A stretch of DNA of 64,000 nucleotides from Phragmitibacter flavus (GTDB lineage Bacteria; Verrucomicrobiota; Verrucomicrobiia; Verrucomicrobiales; Verrucomicrobiaceae): NCBI RefSeq assembly GCF_005780165.1, contig NZ_VAUV01000011.1, positions 124,001-188,000 of the forward strand, given 5' to 3'. The notes under the pieces are model-generated. The model searched no databases and had not been told where the DNA came from. It saw only the letters and a list, made by a program, of their open reading frames with translations. This document shows, one piece after another, positions 38,491-47,692 of the stretch. Made by a program: the position numbers and the translations under genes. How positions within the stretch are numbered: the first letter of the stretch is position 1; every line of letters starts with the position of its first letter.

Positions 38491-39069
38491 ATGATCACCT
38501 GCGGCTGGTGCAGCACCCATTACCAACACTGGCAAAATCGTTGCGACTCCTGCGGCGGCCCCATGCCTCCAATGCCCGGCATGGCAATCGGTGCCCCACC
38601 GCCACCTGCCCCGCGCTCGGTCCCCAGCGGATTCCCCCTTCGCGTCCTTCTCACGAACAACATCGCCAGCATCATCGGAGCCATTATCTTCGGCGCCGGT
38701 GCCTTCATGACCCTGATGTTCCTGGTTGCCGGAAACTGGGGCGCTCTTTTTCCCGGACTCTTCGCCCTCGGCGGTTTTCTCGTCCTTCGCTTCGGGATCA
38801 AACAGGGCAGGTCCACCCTCCATGCCTTCCGCGATGGCATCGCCGTCGAAGGCAAGGTCCATCAGGTCAGCAAAGACACCACCACCACCGTCAACGGCGA
38901 GCACCCATGGAAACTCGTCTACCATTTCCGCGTCGCCGACCATCTCCACCAAGGCGTCCTGATCTCATTCGACAGCACCCTTTCCAAACGCGTTTCCGGC
39001 CAGCCCCTCTGGGTGCTCTACGTCCCCGAGAACCCCGAAAAAAACACCCTGTATCCTCCCGTCAAATAA
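38491..39069 (+). CDS. Zinc-ribbon, two-TM protein with DUF3592-like domain (copy 1)
   Basis: This 192-residue protein starts [18 protein letters not shown] and has two CxxC pairs forming a zinc ribbon. A Pro-rich linker follows, then two membrane helices ([20 protein letters not shown] and [15 protein letters not shown]). The C-terminal soluble domain ([20 protein letters not shown]) resembles DUF3592. It probably sits in the membrane with the ribbon and the soluble domain on the same side. The start at 38491 excludes the repeat region. The next gene is a close paralogue in tandem. Confidence 0.82.
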   Translation: MITCGWCSTHYQHWQNRCDSCGGPMPPMPGMAIGAPPPPAPRSVPSGFPLRVLLTNNIASIIGAIIFGAGAFMTLMFLVAGNWGALFPGLFALGGFLVLRFGIKQGRSTLHAFRDGIAVEGKVHQVSKDTTTTVNGEHPWKLVYHFRVADHLHQGVLISFDSTLSKRVSGQPLWVLYVPENPEKNTLYPPVK

Positions 39070-39105
39070 GCCCTTCACAACTCAACCTCCTATTCTTCTC
39101 ACAAC

Positions 39106-39684
39106 ATGATCACCTGCGGCTGGTGCAACACCCACTATCAAAAATGGCAAAGCCAATGTATCCCCTGCGGCGGCCCGATCCCCCCTCCACCCGGCATGGA
39201 GATCGGTCCCCCACCCCCCCCCCCCCCACGTGAAACCCCCAACCGTTCCGCCCGCCGCACCATGCTCACAAGCAACATCCTGGTGCTCGTCGGCCTCGGC
39301 TTCACCTTGCTCCCCCTTCTCCTCATCGTCCCCCTCTTCCTTGCCAACCCTTGGGCCGTGTTATTCCCGCTCTTCTTCCTCGTCGGCGGTCTCTCCATGA
39401 TCAATCTCGGCTGGAAATCCGGACGCAAGACCCTTCACGCCTTCCGCGACGGCATCGCCGTGCAAGGCAACGTCCACTCCATCAATCGCGACCACACCAC
39501 GACCGTCAACGGCCAGCATCCCTGGAAACTCACCTATCATTTCCCCGTCGACAACCGCATCCAGTCCGGCACCATCACCACTTTCAACAGCATCGTCGGC
39601 ACTTTTAAATACGGCCAGCCCCTCTGGGTCCTCTACCTCCCCGAAGACCACGAAGCCAGCACTGTCTACCCCCCGATCAAATAG
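39106..39684 (+). CDS. Zinc-ribbon, two-TM protein with DUF3592-like domain (copy 2)
   Basis: This 192-residue paralogue of the preceding gene has the same length and domain order: CxxC ribbon ([18 protein letters not shown]), Pro-rich linker, two membrane helices and a DUF3592-like tail ([20 protein letters not shown]). The linker contains a run of seven prolines encoded by a 14-base C homopolymer (39214-39227). That is a possible slippage site that would frameshift the protein. The pair arose by tandem duplication. Confidence 0.82.
   Translation: MITCGWCNTHYQKWQSQCIPCGGPIPPPPGMEIGPPPPPPPRETPNRSARRTMLTSNILVLVGLGFTLLPLLLIVPLFLANPWAVLFPLFFLVGGLSMINLGWKSGRKTLHAFRDGIAVQGNVHSINRDHTTTVNGQHPWKLTYHFPVDNRIQSGTITTFNSIVGTFKYGQPLWVLYLPEDHEASTVYPPIK
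39214..39227 (+). repeat. Poly-C tract (C14) inside zinc-ribbon copy 2
   Basis: Fourteen consecutive C residues encode prolines in the linker of the second paralogue. Homopolymer tracts of this length are prone to slipped-strand mispairing and also to sequencing error, so the frame should be confirmed by independent reads. Confidence 0.85.
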
Positions 39685-39700
39685 TCGCCTCTGGAACCCT

Positions 39701-39756
39701 ACTGCCTACTGCCCACTTCCCACTTCCCACTTCCCACTTCCCACTTCCCACTTCCC
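39701..39756 (+). repeat. Heptamer array (ACTTCCC)x6
   Basis: One copy each of ACTGCCT and ACTGCCC precede six perfect copies of ACTTCCC. The array lies between zinc-ribbon copy 2 and parC and ends 66 bases before the parC GTG start. Confidence 0.88.
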
Positions 39757-39822
39757 ATTACCACTTGAACTCCCCCCCATTCTCCCCATACAGTCCCGCC
39801 CGCTCCATTTTCCCGACTCCCC

Positions 39823-41835
39823 GTGCCCACCGATCCCACTCCTGCCACCCCAGATTCCCCCGAGCACTCCTCGCTCACTGAGACCAAACACGTCGACGCC
39901 CTCTACGGCGACTGGTTTCTCGACTACGCCAGCTACGTCATCCTCGAACGCGCCGTCCCCCACCTCTACGACGGACTCAAACCCGTTCAGCGCCGCATCA
40001 TGCACTCCTTGCGGGAACTCGAAGACGGACGCTACAACAAGGTCGCCAACGTCGTCGGCAATACCATGAAATACCACCCCCACGGCGACGCCTCCATCGG
40101 CGACGCCATGGTTCAAATTGGCCAAAAAGAACTGCTCATCGACACCCAGGGCAACTGGGGTAACATCCTCACCGGCGACAACGCCGCCGCCGCCCGTTAC
40201 ATCGAAGCGCGCCTTTCCAAATTCGCCCTCGACGTCGTCTTCTCCCCCAAAGTCACTCACTGGGCCTCCAGCTACGACGGACGCAACAAAGAACCCGTCA
40301 CCCTCCCCGTCAAATTCCCCCTTCTCCTCGCCCAGGGCGTCGAAGGCATCGCCGTCGGCCTCTCCTGCCGCATCCTTCCCCACAACTTCATCGAACTCAT
40401 CGACGCCTCCATCGCCGCCCTGCGCGGTGAAACCATCCCCCTCTTTCCCGACTTCATCCAGGGCGGCATCATGGACGCCGCCGATTACAACGACGGCAAA
40501 CGCGGCGGCAAAATCCGCGTCCGCGCCCGCATCGAACCCGGCGCCAAAAAGAACATCCTGCGCATCACCGAAATCCCCTTCAGCACCACCGCCGGCTCCA
40601 TCCAGGACTCCATCGTCGCCGCCAACGACAAAGGCAAAATCAAGATCGCCAAAGTCGAGGACAACACCGCCGAATTCATCGAAATCCTCGTCCACCTCGT
40701 CCCCGGCGCCGACCCCGACCAGACCATCCAGGCCCTCTACGCCTTCACCGACTGCGAAATCTCCATCAGCGTCAACGCCGTCGTTATCCACGACAACAAA
40801 CCCCGCTTCATCAGCGTCACCGAACTCGTCCAGTCCTCCGCCGAGCACAGCAAGGACCTCCTCAAACGCGAACTCGAAATCCAGCTCCAGGAACTCGAAG
40901 AAAAGTGGCACTTCAGCTCCCTCGAAAAAATCTTCATCGAAAAACGCATCTACCGCGATATCGAAGAAGCCACCACCTGGGACGCCGTCATCGGTGCCAT
41001 CTGGCGCGGCCTCACCCCCTACCTCCCCCTCCTCAAACGCGAAGTCACCGAAGACGACATCGTCCGCCTCACCGAGATCCGCATCAAACGCATCTCCAAA
41101 TTCAACACCTTCGAAGCCAACGAATACATCCGCGGCCTCGAAGACGAAATCGATCAAACCAACCGCCACCTCAAGCAGCTCACCCGCTACGCCATCGCCC
41201 ACTTCGAGCGCCTCAAAAAACAATATTCCAAAGGCCGCGAACGCCGCACCGAAATCGCCGGTTTCGACCGCGTCGCCGCCTCCCAGGTCGCCATGGCCAA
41301 CGAGATCCTCTATCTCGACGCCAAAGAAGGCTTTGCCGGTTACGGACTCAAAAAAGAAGGCGAGCCCCTAGGCAAATGTTCCACCATGGATGAAATCCTT
41401 TTCATCACCAAAGACGGCACCCTCTCCGTCACCAAAGTCGCCCCCAAATTCCACGTCGGCAAAAACCCCACCTACATCGACATCTTCAAACGCGACGAAC
41501 AAGCCGTCTATTCCCTCATCTATCGCGACGGCAAACAAGGCCGCACCTACGCCAAACGTTTCCGCATCGGCGGCATCACCCGCGACAAGGAATACCCCCT
41601 CACCCAAAGCACCCCCGGCACCAAAATTCTCTACTTCCAGCGCCACGAAACCGAGGAGGAAAGCAACGCCCAGACCGCCATCCTCCACCTCCAGCCCAAG
41701 CTCTACCTGCGCAACCTCGTCATCGACTACAATTTTAGCGAACTCGCCATCAAAGGTCGAGAATCCAAAGGCAACCTCGTCACCGCCAACCCCGTCGACC
41801 GCGTCGTCACCCGCCGCGTCATAACGGAGGATTAA
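39823..41835 (+). CDS. parC: DNA topoisomerase IV subunit A (GyrA/ParC family)
   Basis: This 670-residue type IIA topoisomerase subunit makes and rejoins double-strand breaks for decatenation. The winged-helix region has RAVPHLYDGLKPVQRRIM. The catalytic tyrosine is in AAARYIEARLS, at about residue 126. A coiled-coil region (ELEIQLQELEEKWHF) and a short C-terminal beta-pinwheel-like part follow. The start is a GTG (MPTDPTPATPD). The length is shorter than E. coli GyrA and fits ParC of this phylum. The partner parE is not in the window. The stop codon shares bases with that of the convergent sigma-factor gene. Confidence 0.85.
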   Translation: MPTDPTPATPDSPEHSSLTETKHVDALYGDWFLDYASYVILERAVPHLYDGLKPVQRRIMHSLRELEDGRYNKVANVVGNTMKYHPHGDASIGDAMVQIGQKELLIDTQGNWGNILTGDNAAAARYIEARLSKFALDVVFSPKVTHWASSYDGRNKEPVTLPVKFPLLLAQGVEGIAVGLSCRILPHNFIELIDASIAALRGETIPLFPDFIQGGIMDAADYNDGKRGGKIRVRARIEPGAKKNILRITEIPFSTTAGSIQDSIVAANDKGKIKIAKVEDNTAEFIEILVHLVPGADPDQTIQALYAFTDCEISISVNAVVIHDNKPRFISVTELVQSSAEHSKDLLKRELEIQLQELEEKWHFSSLEKIFIEKRIYRDIEEATTWDAVIGAIWRGLTPYLPLLKREVTEDDIVRLTEIRIKRISKFNTFEANEYIRGLEDEIDQTNRHLKQLTRYAIAHFERLKKQYSKGRERRTEIAGFDRVAASQVAMANEILYLDAKEGFAGYGLKKEGEPLGKCSTMDEILFITKDGTLSVTKVAPKFHVGKNPTYIDIFKRDEQAVYSLIYRDGKQGRTYAKRFRIGGITRDKEYPLTQSTPGTKILYFQRHETEEESNAQTAILHLQPKLYLRNLVIDYNFSELAIKGRESKGNLVTANPVDRVVTRRVITED

Positions 41836-42683
41836 ATCCTACTCGTCCTCCTACTCCTACTCCTACTCGTCCTCGAGCGAATTCCGCCCACAAAAAAGAC
41901 GAGGCATTCCTGCCTCGTCCTCAAAAAATCAATCCTCGTCTGCCCATCAGATCCGATCCGACGTTTCACCGTCTGCTCCAAGCGCTGCACCCCGCGACGA
42001 ATTCTCGCCTTCACCGTTCCAAGCGGCTCATTCAGCCTCGTCGCAATCTCGCTCTGCGTCAGCCCATTGAAATAAGCCAACTGGATCGCCTCACGCTGTT
42101 CAGGAGTCAGATCCATCACTGCGCTCTGCACCGCCTGATCGCTTTCGCGGGAAATCAGCAGATCGCTGGTATCCTCGTCAAACTCCGGCTGCACACTGCG
42201 GCTTTCCTGCTCGAAGTCATCGTTCAATCTTGCACGACGCTGTTTCGAACGGATCCGGTCAATCGCGCGGTTTCTCGCCAAGGTCGTCACCCAGGTAAGC
42301 GGCTTGCCTTTGGAGGGTTCATAAAGATGAGCTTTCTGCCAAATCTGCACCAAAACCTCCTGCATCACGTCTTCGGTGTCTTGGTGGTCATTCAGCACCC
42401 GATGAATCGTGGTGTAGAGAAGCCCGCTGAACTTTTTGTAAAATTGTTGGAAAGCCACCACATCGCGGTGCCCGATGGCTTGAAGCATGGTGCTGTCAAT
42501 TTGAACCTCCTCAAGGCTCGCGGGATCTAATTCGCGACCCTTGCGGCGTTGCCGGCTAGGGGAAATAAGCGTATTCACAGGGTTAATGTCTATATTTCTG
42601 GGGTTTTGTCTATTAAAAACTTCACCGTTTTCACTTTTGTCTAACTTTTGACCATTAGCATGCAAGTAGTTACTTTCATTCAT
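41832..42683 (-). CDS. ECF-like RNA polymerase sigma factor
   Basis: This 283-residue protein has region 2 (LYTTIHRVLNDHQDTEDVMQ, then WVTTLARNRAIDRIRSKQR) and region 4 (LTPEQREAIQLAYFNGLTQS, then GTVKARIRRGVQRLE), typical of ECF sigma factors. An N-terminal extension of about 65 residues precedes region 2. The last ~20 residues (RSRTSRSRSRRTSRI) come from the CTCGTC/CTCCTA low-complexity repeat that ends parC, so the C-terminus is repeat-derived. No anti-sigma gene is adjacent. Promoter specificity is unknown. Confidence 0.9.
   Translation of the reverse strand: MNESNYLHANGQKLDKSENGEVFNRQNPRNIDINPVNTLISPSRQRRKGRELDPASLEEVQIDSTMLQAIGHRDVVAFQQFYKKFSGLLYTTIHRVLNDHQDTEDVMQEVLVQIWQKAHLYEPSKGKPLTWVTTLARNRAIDRIRSKQRRARLNDDFEQESRSVQPEFDEDTSDLLISRESDQAVQSAVMDLTPEQREAIQLAYFNGLTQSEIATRLNEPLGTVKARIRRGVQRLEQTVKRRIGSDGQTRIDFLRTRQECLVFFVGGIRSRTSRSRSRRTSRI
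41840..41880 (+). repeat. CTCGTC/CTCCTA low-complexity repeat
   Basis: A tract of hexamer-like CTCGTC, CTCCTA and CTACTC words is followed by GAGCGAATTCCGCCC. A similar tract with a related flank (GCGCGAATATCCCCGCC) lies at 11171-11223, so the two are probably copies of one dispersed element. This copy encodes the tail of the sigma factor. Confidence 0.7.
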
Positions 42684-43096
42684 AATTCAAAAAAAAGTGA
42701 GGTGTTAACGATGTGGTTTTTGTTTCGATCCATTTATTGACTCTAGTGTTTCGCACCAGCGAGATAAATGGATTTGCCTATAAGACGCCCCAGCCAACAA
42801 ATATTGGACAAAGAAAACCGACATTTGTCGAAGAATTATTTTCCCCCCAGTCAAACACCTTATCCCAATAGGTCTAAAAAATCACAGATGGACACAGATA
42901 CACACAGATCAGAGCCATCAAAATTCGGATCCGAGGCACTACATCTGTGTGTATCTGTGTCCATCTGTGGTTAGAAAACTCATTCCTCCCTGCCTCACCT
43001 CTCCACAAAGTCTCCCATCACTATAAACCCCACCCCAAAAAACCCTCTGCGGACCTCCGCGCCTCTCTACGGTTGAAAAAAACCGTTCAAAAAACT
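42684..43096. other. Noncoding region with palindrome and repeat fragments
   Basis: This stretch of about 410 bases has no convincing gene. It contains a 27-base perfect inverted repeat (42883-42909 / 42943-42969, 33-base loop). A segment near 43044-43080 reads like the common dispersed CTCTGCGG/ACCTCCGCG unit. The frames crossing the palindrome encode Asp/Thr- and Cys/Val/Ser-rich peptides and are best treated as spurious. The promoter of the sigma-factor gene should lie in its left part. Confidence 0.7.
42883..42969. repeat. 27-bp perfect inverted repeat
   Basis: The arms are 42883-42909 and 42943-42969, exact reverse complements, each built of CACAGATGGACACAGATACA-like words. The 33-base loop is single-copy. 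This class of palindrome is dispersed in many environmental bacterial genomes. Its function is unknown. Confidence 0.9.
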
Positions 43097-44230
43097 TCAC
43101 ACCGGCCACCCCGCGATCCCCAATCGCTTTGCCACGCGCGTCGGCCTCTGCATCGCCTCCCGCATCCGCCCCTCTTCCCCCTCCGGTCGACGATCCACAC
43201 AATTCGGATGCGTCTCGGCTGACTCAATCAACCCCAGCAACTTCAAGACATGCGCCGTGCTGTGTTTATACGCCGACGCACTACCCTTCTCGTCCAACCT
43301 GAATACCTGATCCTCAAATGACTGGATCGCCTCAAACAATTTGTAAACGTTCGTATCCAAACCCTTCCCACCCGTTTCCCGCCACATCGCCTTCGCCGCG
43401 CAAATCAACGGACACGCACTCACCCCCGCCCCAATCAACAACGGCAGTCCCAATCGGATCGCCGTGCAAATCCCAAAATCGTCCCCACTGTGCGGCGCAA
43501 AATCCAGACCCAACCCTTTGCACATGGATGCCCAATACAGAAAATGCGGTTCGTCCAATGTCGAAATCTTCCCGCCAACAAATTTCGGATGCCCCGCCAG
43601 TTGATGCAGCAACCACGGCTCATAAGGCGTCGCCCAAGGCACAAACGCCGGCTCCAGCGCATGCACAATCCCCGGCCTCGTCAGATGTTCCGCAATCTCA
43701 AAATAAGCGTCCCGCCTCCGCTGCGGGTCCAGCTGATTTAACGTCCGCGACGTCATGATCATCACCTCGCAATTCTCGTATTCCTGCACTGCCTCAATCA
43801 GCGGCAAATAGCGCCCCACCTTGAACTCCGATTCCCCCGCATCCCGCGCCGTCACCCCCGCCAAAAATTTCTGATCAGGAAACGCCATCCGGAACTGCCG
43901 CAACACCTCCCGATACTCCTCCATCGTCAGATCAAAAATATACCCGGTGTCCGCATTCAACACGAACGCCATCTCCACCCCGTAATGCTCCCCTGCCTTG
44001 CGCATCCAATCAATGCTCTTCACAAACCCCTCCCAATCCGCCTTCCCATCTGTGAATGGCAAAAGCGCCGCCACACACAGCCTCGCCTTCGCCTCATGAT
44101 CCACCAATGCCTCCTCCGGCTCATGTGCCCACACCGTTTCACTCCACGGCGTCTCCGGTTTCAACAACGCCGGATCACTGATCAAATCAAAATCTTTCAA
44201 GGCAACAGCAGCAGCAACAACAGCGGACAT
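43097..44230 (-). CDS. Dihydrodipicolinate synthase/NAL-superfamily protein
   Basis: This 377-residue protein fits the TIM-barrel lyase superfamily. It has LCVAALLPFTDGKADWEGFVK at the substrate-loop position, LAGVTARDAGES, VMIMTSRTLNQ and, late, FVGGKISTLDEP. There the lysine near residue 222 is a good Schiff-base candidate. It is longer than DapA and resembles the DUF993-type subgroup; the substrate is probably a sugar-derived keto-acid. It lies downstream of a XylR-like regulator gene on the same strand, which suggests a carbohydrate-linked role. The start MSAVVAAAVALK is clear. Confidence 0.7.
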   Translation of the reverse strand: MSAVVAAAVALKDFDLISDPALLKPETPWSETVWAHEPEEALVDHEAKARLCVAALLPFTDGKADWEGFVKSIDWMRKAGEHYGVEMAFVLNADTGYIFDLTMEEYREVLRQFRMAFPDQKFLAGVTARDAGESEFKVGRYLPLIEAVQEYENCEVMIMTSRTLNQLDPQRRRDAYFEIAEHLTRPGIVHALEPAFVPWATPYEPWLLHQLAGHPKFVGGKISTLDEPHFLYWASMCKGLGLDFAPHSGDDFGICTAIRLGLPLLIGAGVSACPLICAAKAMWRETGGKGLDTNVYKLFEAIQSFEDQVFRLDEKGSASAYKHSTAHVLKLLGLIESAETHPNCVDRRPEGEEGRMREAMQRPTRVAKRLGIAGWPV

Positions 44231-44354
44231 GCCTCATGCTGCGAAGAACTGCATTTCCTGTCAATCTTCCAAAACCACACCCGCCTGTTTTGTCCTAATC
44301 CACCCTTTCAATGCTGGTCTCCATCCAAAACGCGCCCACTTGGAAGTCGACCTC

Positions 44355-45536
44355 TCAACGACTCGCTCCCTGCGTCTGCTGCGGCATTTGTTGTTTGCGA
44401 TACTTCAACGGCGTCACCCCCGCCTCCCGAGCAAACACCTCGATAAAATACTTTGACTCCGCATATCCCGTCCGTTCCGCGATCTGCGCAATCGACAACT
44501 TCGAATGCTCCAGCAGTTCCTTCGCCTTCTCCATCCGCACCCGGGTAAATTCCTGCTTGGGTGACCTGCCCAACTGCTCCTTGAACCGCCGATACAATGC
44601 CGTTCTCGACGTTGAAACCTTCTCCAGCAGCTCCTCCACATTGATCCCCTTGCACGCGTGCTCGCGAATCAACCGAGCCGCCTTCGCCACATGCCGGTCG
44701 CTCACCGAGGCAATGTCCGTCGACTGCCGCGTCATCACCTTCTTCGGCGGCGAAAGACTCCACAATTTTGCCGCACGTTCCCCCGCCATCATGCGGTCCA
44801 ACAATGCCGCTGCCTCATACCCAATGTTCTCCGCCCCCATGTCCACACTCGACAGCGGCGGAATGGACAGGTTGCACAAAAACTCATCATTGTTCACCCC
44901 CAGCACCGCCACCTCGTCCGGCACGCTCAGCTTCGCGTCGTGACAAGCCTCCAGCAGCATCAGACCCGCATCATCGTGACAGGTCATGATCGCCACCGGC
45001 TTCGGCAACTGCAGCACCCACTTCGCCAGATGCCTCCGCGACTGCTCCCACGTCGGTGGTCTCGCCCGTGATGGATGCTCATACACCGCACAATCATCGA
45101 ACCCCCGCTTGCGCAACGCCCGCAAATACTCCTCGCACCGCATGTCATAATAATAATGCTCTCCCTGCGGCGTCCCGTAATAGGCAAAGTGGTGAAAGCC
45201 CCGCTCTTGAAAATGCGTCGCCGCCATCTCCGCGAGCGCCTCATTGTCGACCCCCACCGCCGGCAGTTGCAAGCCCTTGATGCCCGTCCACAAATCGATC
45301 GCCGCCACCTTTGACCGGCTGATCGCTCGCGCCATCGCACTCGTCGTCACCCTCGCAATGATCCCGTCACCACTCCACGAAGCCAGCCATTCAGGCGCCG
45401 GATCACTCAATCCCCCCGGCTTAAAATAAATTGACCACGGCCCATGCTCGCGCTCATACCGAATGATGCCGCGCAACAAACCCCGCCCATACTCTCGAGA
45501 GGTTTCAATGAAAAGGGCAACACGACGCGTGGACAT
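44355..45536 (-). CDS. XylR-like AraC-family sugar regulator
   Basis: This 393-residue regulator joins a periplasmic-binding-protein-like sensor (VALFIETSREYGRGLLRGI, then ATHFQERGFHHFAYYG) to a C-terminal AraC HTH (SKYFIEVFAREAGVTPLKY). This layout is that of XylR, the xylose operon activator, but the ligand here is not known. It is upstream of the DHDPS-like gene (124-base gap), which it may control, and divergent from another AraC gene. The ATG at 45536 gives MSTRRVALFIET. Confidence 0.88.
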   Translation of the reverse strand: MSTRRVALFIETSREYGRGLLRGIIRYEREHGPWSIYFKPGGLSDPAPEWLASWSGDGIIARVTTSAMARAISRSKVAAIDLWTGIKGLQLPAVGVDNEALAEMAATHFQERGFHHFAYYGTPQGEHYYYDMRCEEYLRALRKRGFDDCAVYEHPSRARPPTWEQSRRHLAKWVLQLPKPVAIMTCHDDAGLMLLEACHDAKLSVPDEVAVLGVNNDEFLCNLSIPPLSSVDMGAENIGYEAAALLDRMMAGERAAKLWSLSPPKKVMTRQSTDIASVSDRHVAKAARLIREHACKGINVEELLEKVSTSRTALYRRFKEQLGRSPKQEFTRVRMEKAKELLEHSKLSIAQIAERTGYAESKYFIEVFAREAGVTPLKYRKQQMPQQTQGASR

Positions 45537-45868
45537 AAGTGGTAAATCCTCACAAGAGGCAGAAAGCGTGCCGCCGCAACCCCATTCTTGTCCACCGTTT
45601 TCCCCTCATTTCACAGGGCAACCCAATCGGAAAACCCCTCCACTCACGACAATTCGCCGCGAATAAAAAGTGGTATTTTATTGAACAAAGTTGGATTGGA
45701 AACGGAATGCCAAAAGCTACCTTGGGTGGAGTTGAATGAACCTCATGAACTGCGTCTGCATCATCCACCATCAACTGACCACCCTGGCTCAAGCGATGGA
45801 TTTTAAAAATGGACTGCTGCATTCACAGCCCTCGCCCCGACCTCCAACCGTTGCCATACCCTAATCCC
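45537..45868. other. Intergenic region between divergent AraC regulators
   Basis: The gap of about 330 bases between two divergently transcribed regulator genes must hold both promoters. No clear inverted repeat or riboswitch was seen. The right half is AT-richer than its surroundings (GAATAAAAAGTGGTATTTTATTG near 45660). Frames crossing the gap are not supported as genes. Confidence 0.6.
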
Positions 45869-46861
45869 ATGAAAGCATTGTATCAAGGACTCGACCCACG
45901 CACTTCCACCGAAGTGGTGATGTGCGAACACATTCACGGAAATGATTTTGACTGCCCATGGCATTTCCATGAAGAGATGGAAATCATGCTCGTCATCTCC
46001 GGTGGCACCCAGCGCTGTATCGGCGACAACTTCTCACCGCTCACTCCCGGCGACCTCGTGGTGGTCGGTCCCAACCTCCTGCACGGCTACAGCAACGAAT
46101 ACCCCGAGGGCCAGCCCCGCAAACCCGTCGAAGCCATCTCCGTCAAGTTCAACCCCAGCCTCCTTGGCAGCTGGCTGCAAATGTCCGACGTCATGCAGTT
46201 GCAAAACTTCTTCCGTCAGGCTGCCAACGGCATCCAGGTGCGCGGCTCCACCCGCAAACGCGTGGCCGAGCGTATGCCTCTTCTTCTCAAAACCCAGGGC
46301 CTGCAACGTCTCATCCTGCTGCTGGAAATCCTCAACGAACTGAGCACCAGCAACGATCTCAGCCAGATCGCCTCCGCCGGTTTTTCCCTGGAATCCCCAC
46401 CGGTCGATCACGGTCGCCTCAGCCGCATCACCCGCTTCATCAAAAAGCGCATCGGCGAACCCCTGTATCTCAAAGACGTCGCCAAACACGTCGGCATGAG
46501 CCCCGTCACCCTCAGCCGCTACCTGCGATCCCACCTGCGCAAGACATTCCCCACCTATCTCAATGAACTGCGCATCGCCCGCGTTTGCCGACTCCTCAAA
46601 GAAACCGACGCCACCGTCAGCGAAATCGCCGTCCATTGCGGCTTTGACTCCATGGCCAACTTCGAGCGTCAATTCCGCAAACTGCAAGGCTGCTCTCCCA
46701 AGGTTTACCGTCAGCGCTCCCATCGCGTCAGTTCCCCTGTCCTCCCCTCTTCGTCCAGCAATCATCGTCAGACCGCCACCACCAGCACCAGCCCCAACAG
46801 CAATCACCTCTGGCAAGCACAGCCCAACAAAACCGTCCAAACCGCCTTCATGGCAATGTGA
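45869..46861 (+). CDS. AraC-family regulator with cupin sensor
   Basis: This 330-residue regulator has an N-terminal cupin domain (CPWHFHEEMEIMLVISGGTQ, then LTPGDLVVVGPNLLHGY) and a C-terminal AraC double HTH (DVAKHVGMSPVTLSRYLRSH and EIAVHCGFDSMANFERQFRK). The ATG at 45869 (MKALYQGLDPRT) is preferred to that at 45809 because the cupin starts soon after it. The C-terminal ~40 residues are Ser/Thr/Asn-rich and not conserved-looking. No sugar gene is adjacent; its targets are unknown. Confidence 0.88.
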   Translation: MKALYQGLDPRTSTEVVMCEHIHGNDFDCPWHFHEEMEIMLVISGGTQRCIGDNFSPLTPGDLVVVGPNLLHGYSNEYPEGQPRKPVEAISVKFNPSLLGSWLQMSDVMQLQNFFRQAANGIQVRGSTRKRVAERMPLLLKTQGLQRLILLLEILNELSTSNDLSQIASAGFSLESPPVDHGRLSRITRFIKKRIGEPLYLKDVAKHVGMSPVTLSRYLRSHLRKTFPTYLNELRIARVCRLLKETDATVSEIAVHCGFDSMANFERQFRKLQGCSPKVYRQRSHRVSSPVLPSSSSNHRQTATTSTSPNSNHLWQAQPNKTVQTAFMAM

Positions 46862-46959
46862 GGAGTCGGCCTTGCGAGTGGCAGAAGGATCTCGATCACC
46901 GGGAGAAAAACCCAGTTGCAGCCCCCCCACACCCGCCGTAATTTCCCGGCTACACATAT

Positions 46960-47032
<73 letters not shown>

Positions 47033-47119
47033 CTTCTTCAGTCGAGTCAAAAATTTTAAATGACGTAGAGCTGAGGAAAATAAATCGTTGAAGCATCGGT
47101 TCCAAATGGCGCATATTGA

Positions 47120-47212
47120 TCACAATTCGACCACGTCATCACGGCGTTCGGCGAGCGCGCAAACCTGGGACTTGAGAGCGGCGATTTTCACGGCCATGTC
47201 GTTTTTATCCAT
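47120..47212 (-). CDS. Possible 30-residue small protein
   Basis: The short minus-strand ORF encodes MDKNDMAVKIAALKSQVCAL and continues to ERRDDVVEL, with alternating hydrophobic and charged residues of coiled-coil type. A GGGAG motif lies about 10 bases before the ATG. It is too short for confident assignment. Alternatively it is chance, or the remnant of a longer gene in this patch. Confidence 0.3.
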   Translation of the reverse strand: MDKNDMAVKIAALKSQVCALAERRDDVVEL

Positions 47213-47290
47213 GCAGTATTTACTCCCGAGACTGGAAGTTTACGAATCTTCAAGATTTGAACTCGCTCAGCTCGGCATCTAAACTCGCAG

Positions 47291-47692
47291 ATGAACTCGA
47301 ACTTTCGAAGTTACGATGGTTTCTTTGAGCAAAGTCTAGCTGAGATAAATCCGGCGCTAGCTGACAATCTGGCTGTCATTGCTGAATTACTTCCACTGGA
47401 GGCAGACCTGGCGCTAGGTGTTATTCTTGGTTTTGCTTGCGATTCCACCCACGATAGGTTGCTTGTCTTGGTGCGAAACGTAATAAAAGCAATCCCCAAG
47501 GACTGGCTGATTAATCGGATTGAGGCCGTGGCAGAAAACACCGTTAACTTCGAAGATGAATGGGAGTATCGCCGATTACTCTATTTTTACGACCTGATCG
47601 ATCCAGCTTTGGTTGAACGTCTCGCGCTTCGTGGGCTCAAAAGTTCAAACTTTGAAGTCATTGAAATAGCAAATGACCACTTGGCGCCCTGA
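47291..47692 (+). CDS. Hypothetical protein, low GC
   Basis: This 133-residue soluble protein is rich in Leu, Asp and Glu, with predicted helices (ALADNLAVIAELLPLEADLA; RLLYFYDLIDPALVERLALR). I do not recognise it. Its base composition is clearly more AT-rich than that of the neighbours, and it sits close to a tRNA gene, which suggests recent acquisition. Its small, acidic, helical character recalls immunity proteins of polymorphic toxin systems, but no toxin partner is present. No function is assigned. Confidence 0.6.
   Translation: MNSNFRSYDGFFEQSLAEINPALADNLAVIAELLPLEADLALGVILGFACDSTHDRLLVLVRNVIKAIPKDWLINRIEAVAENTVNFEDEWEYRRLLYFYDLIDPALVERLALRGLKSSNFEVIEIANDHLAP

Noticed and set aside
42768-42974. 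Plus-strand ORF across the 27-bp palindrome
   Set aside because: It is a translation of a dispersed inverted repeat; this kind of repeat-derived peptide is common among spurious database entries.
47088-47282. Plus-strand ORF of 64 residues upstream of the low-GC gene
   Set aside because: It has no recognisable features, overlaps a possible minus-strand ORF and crosses AT-rich intergenic DNA.
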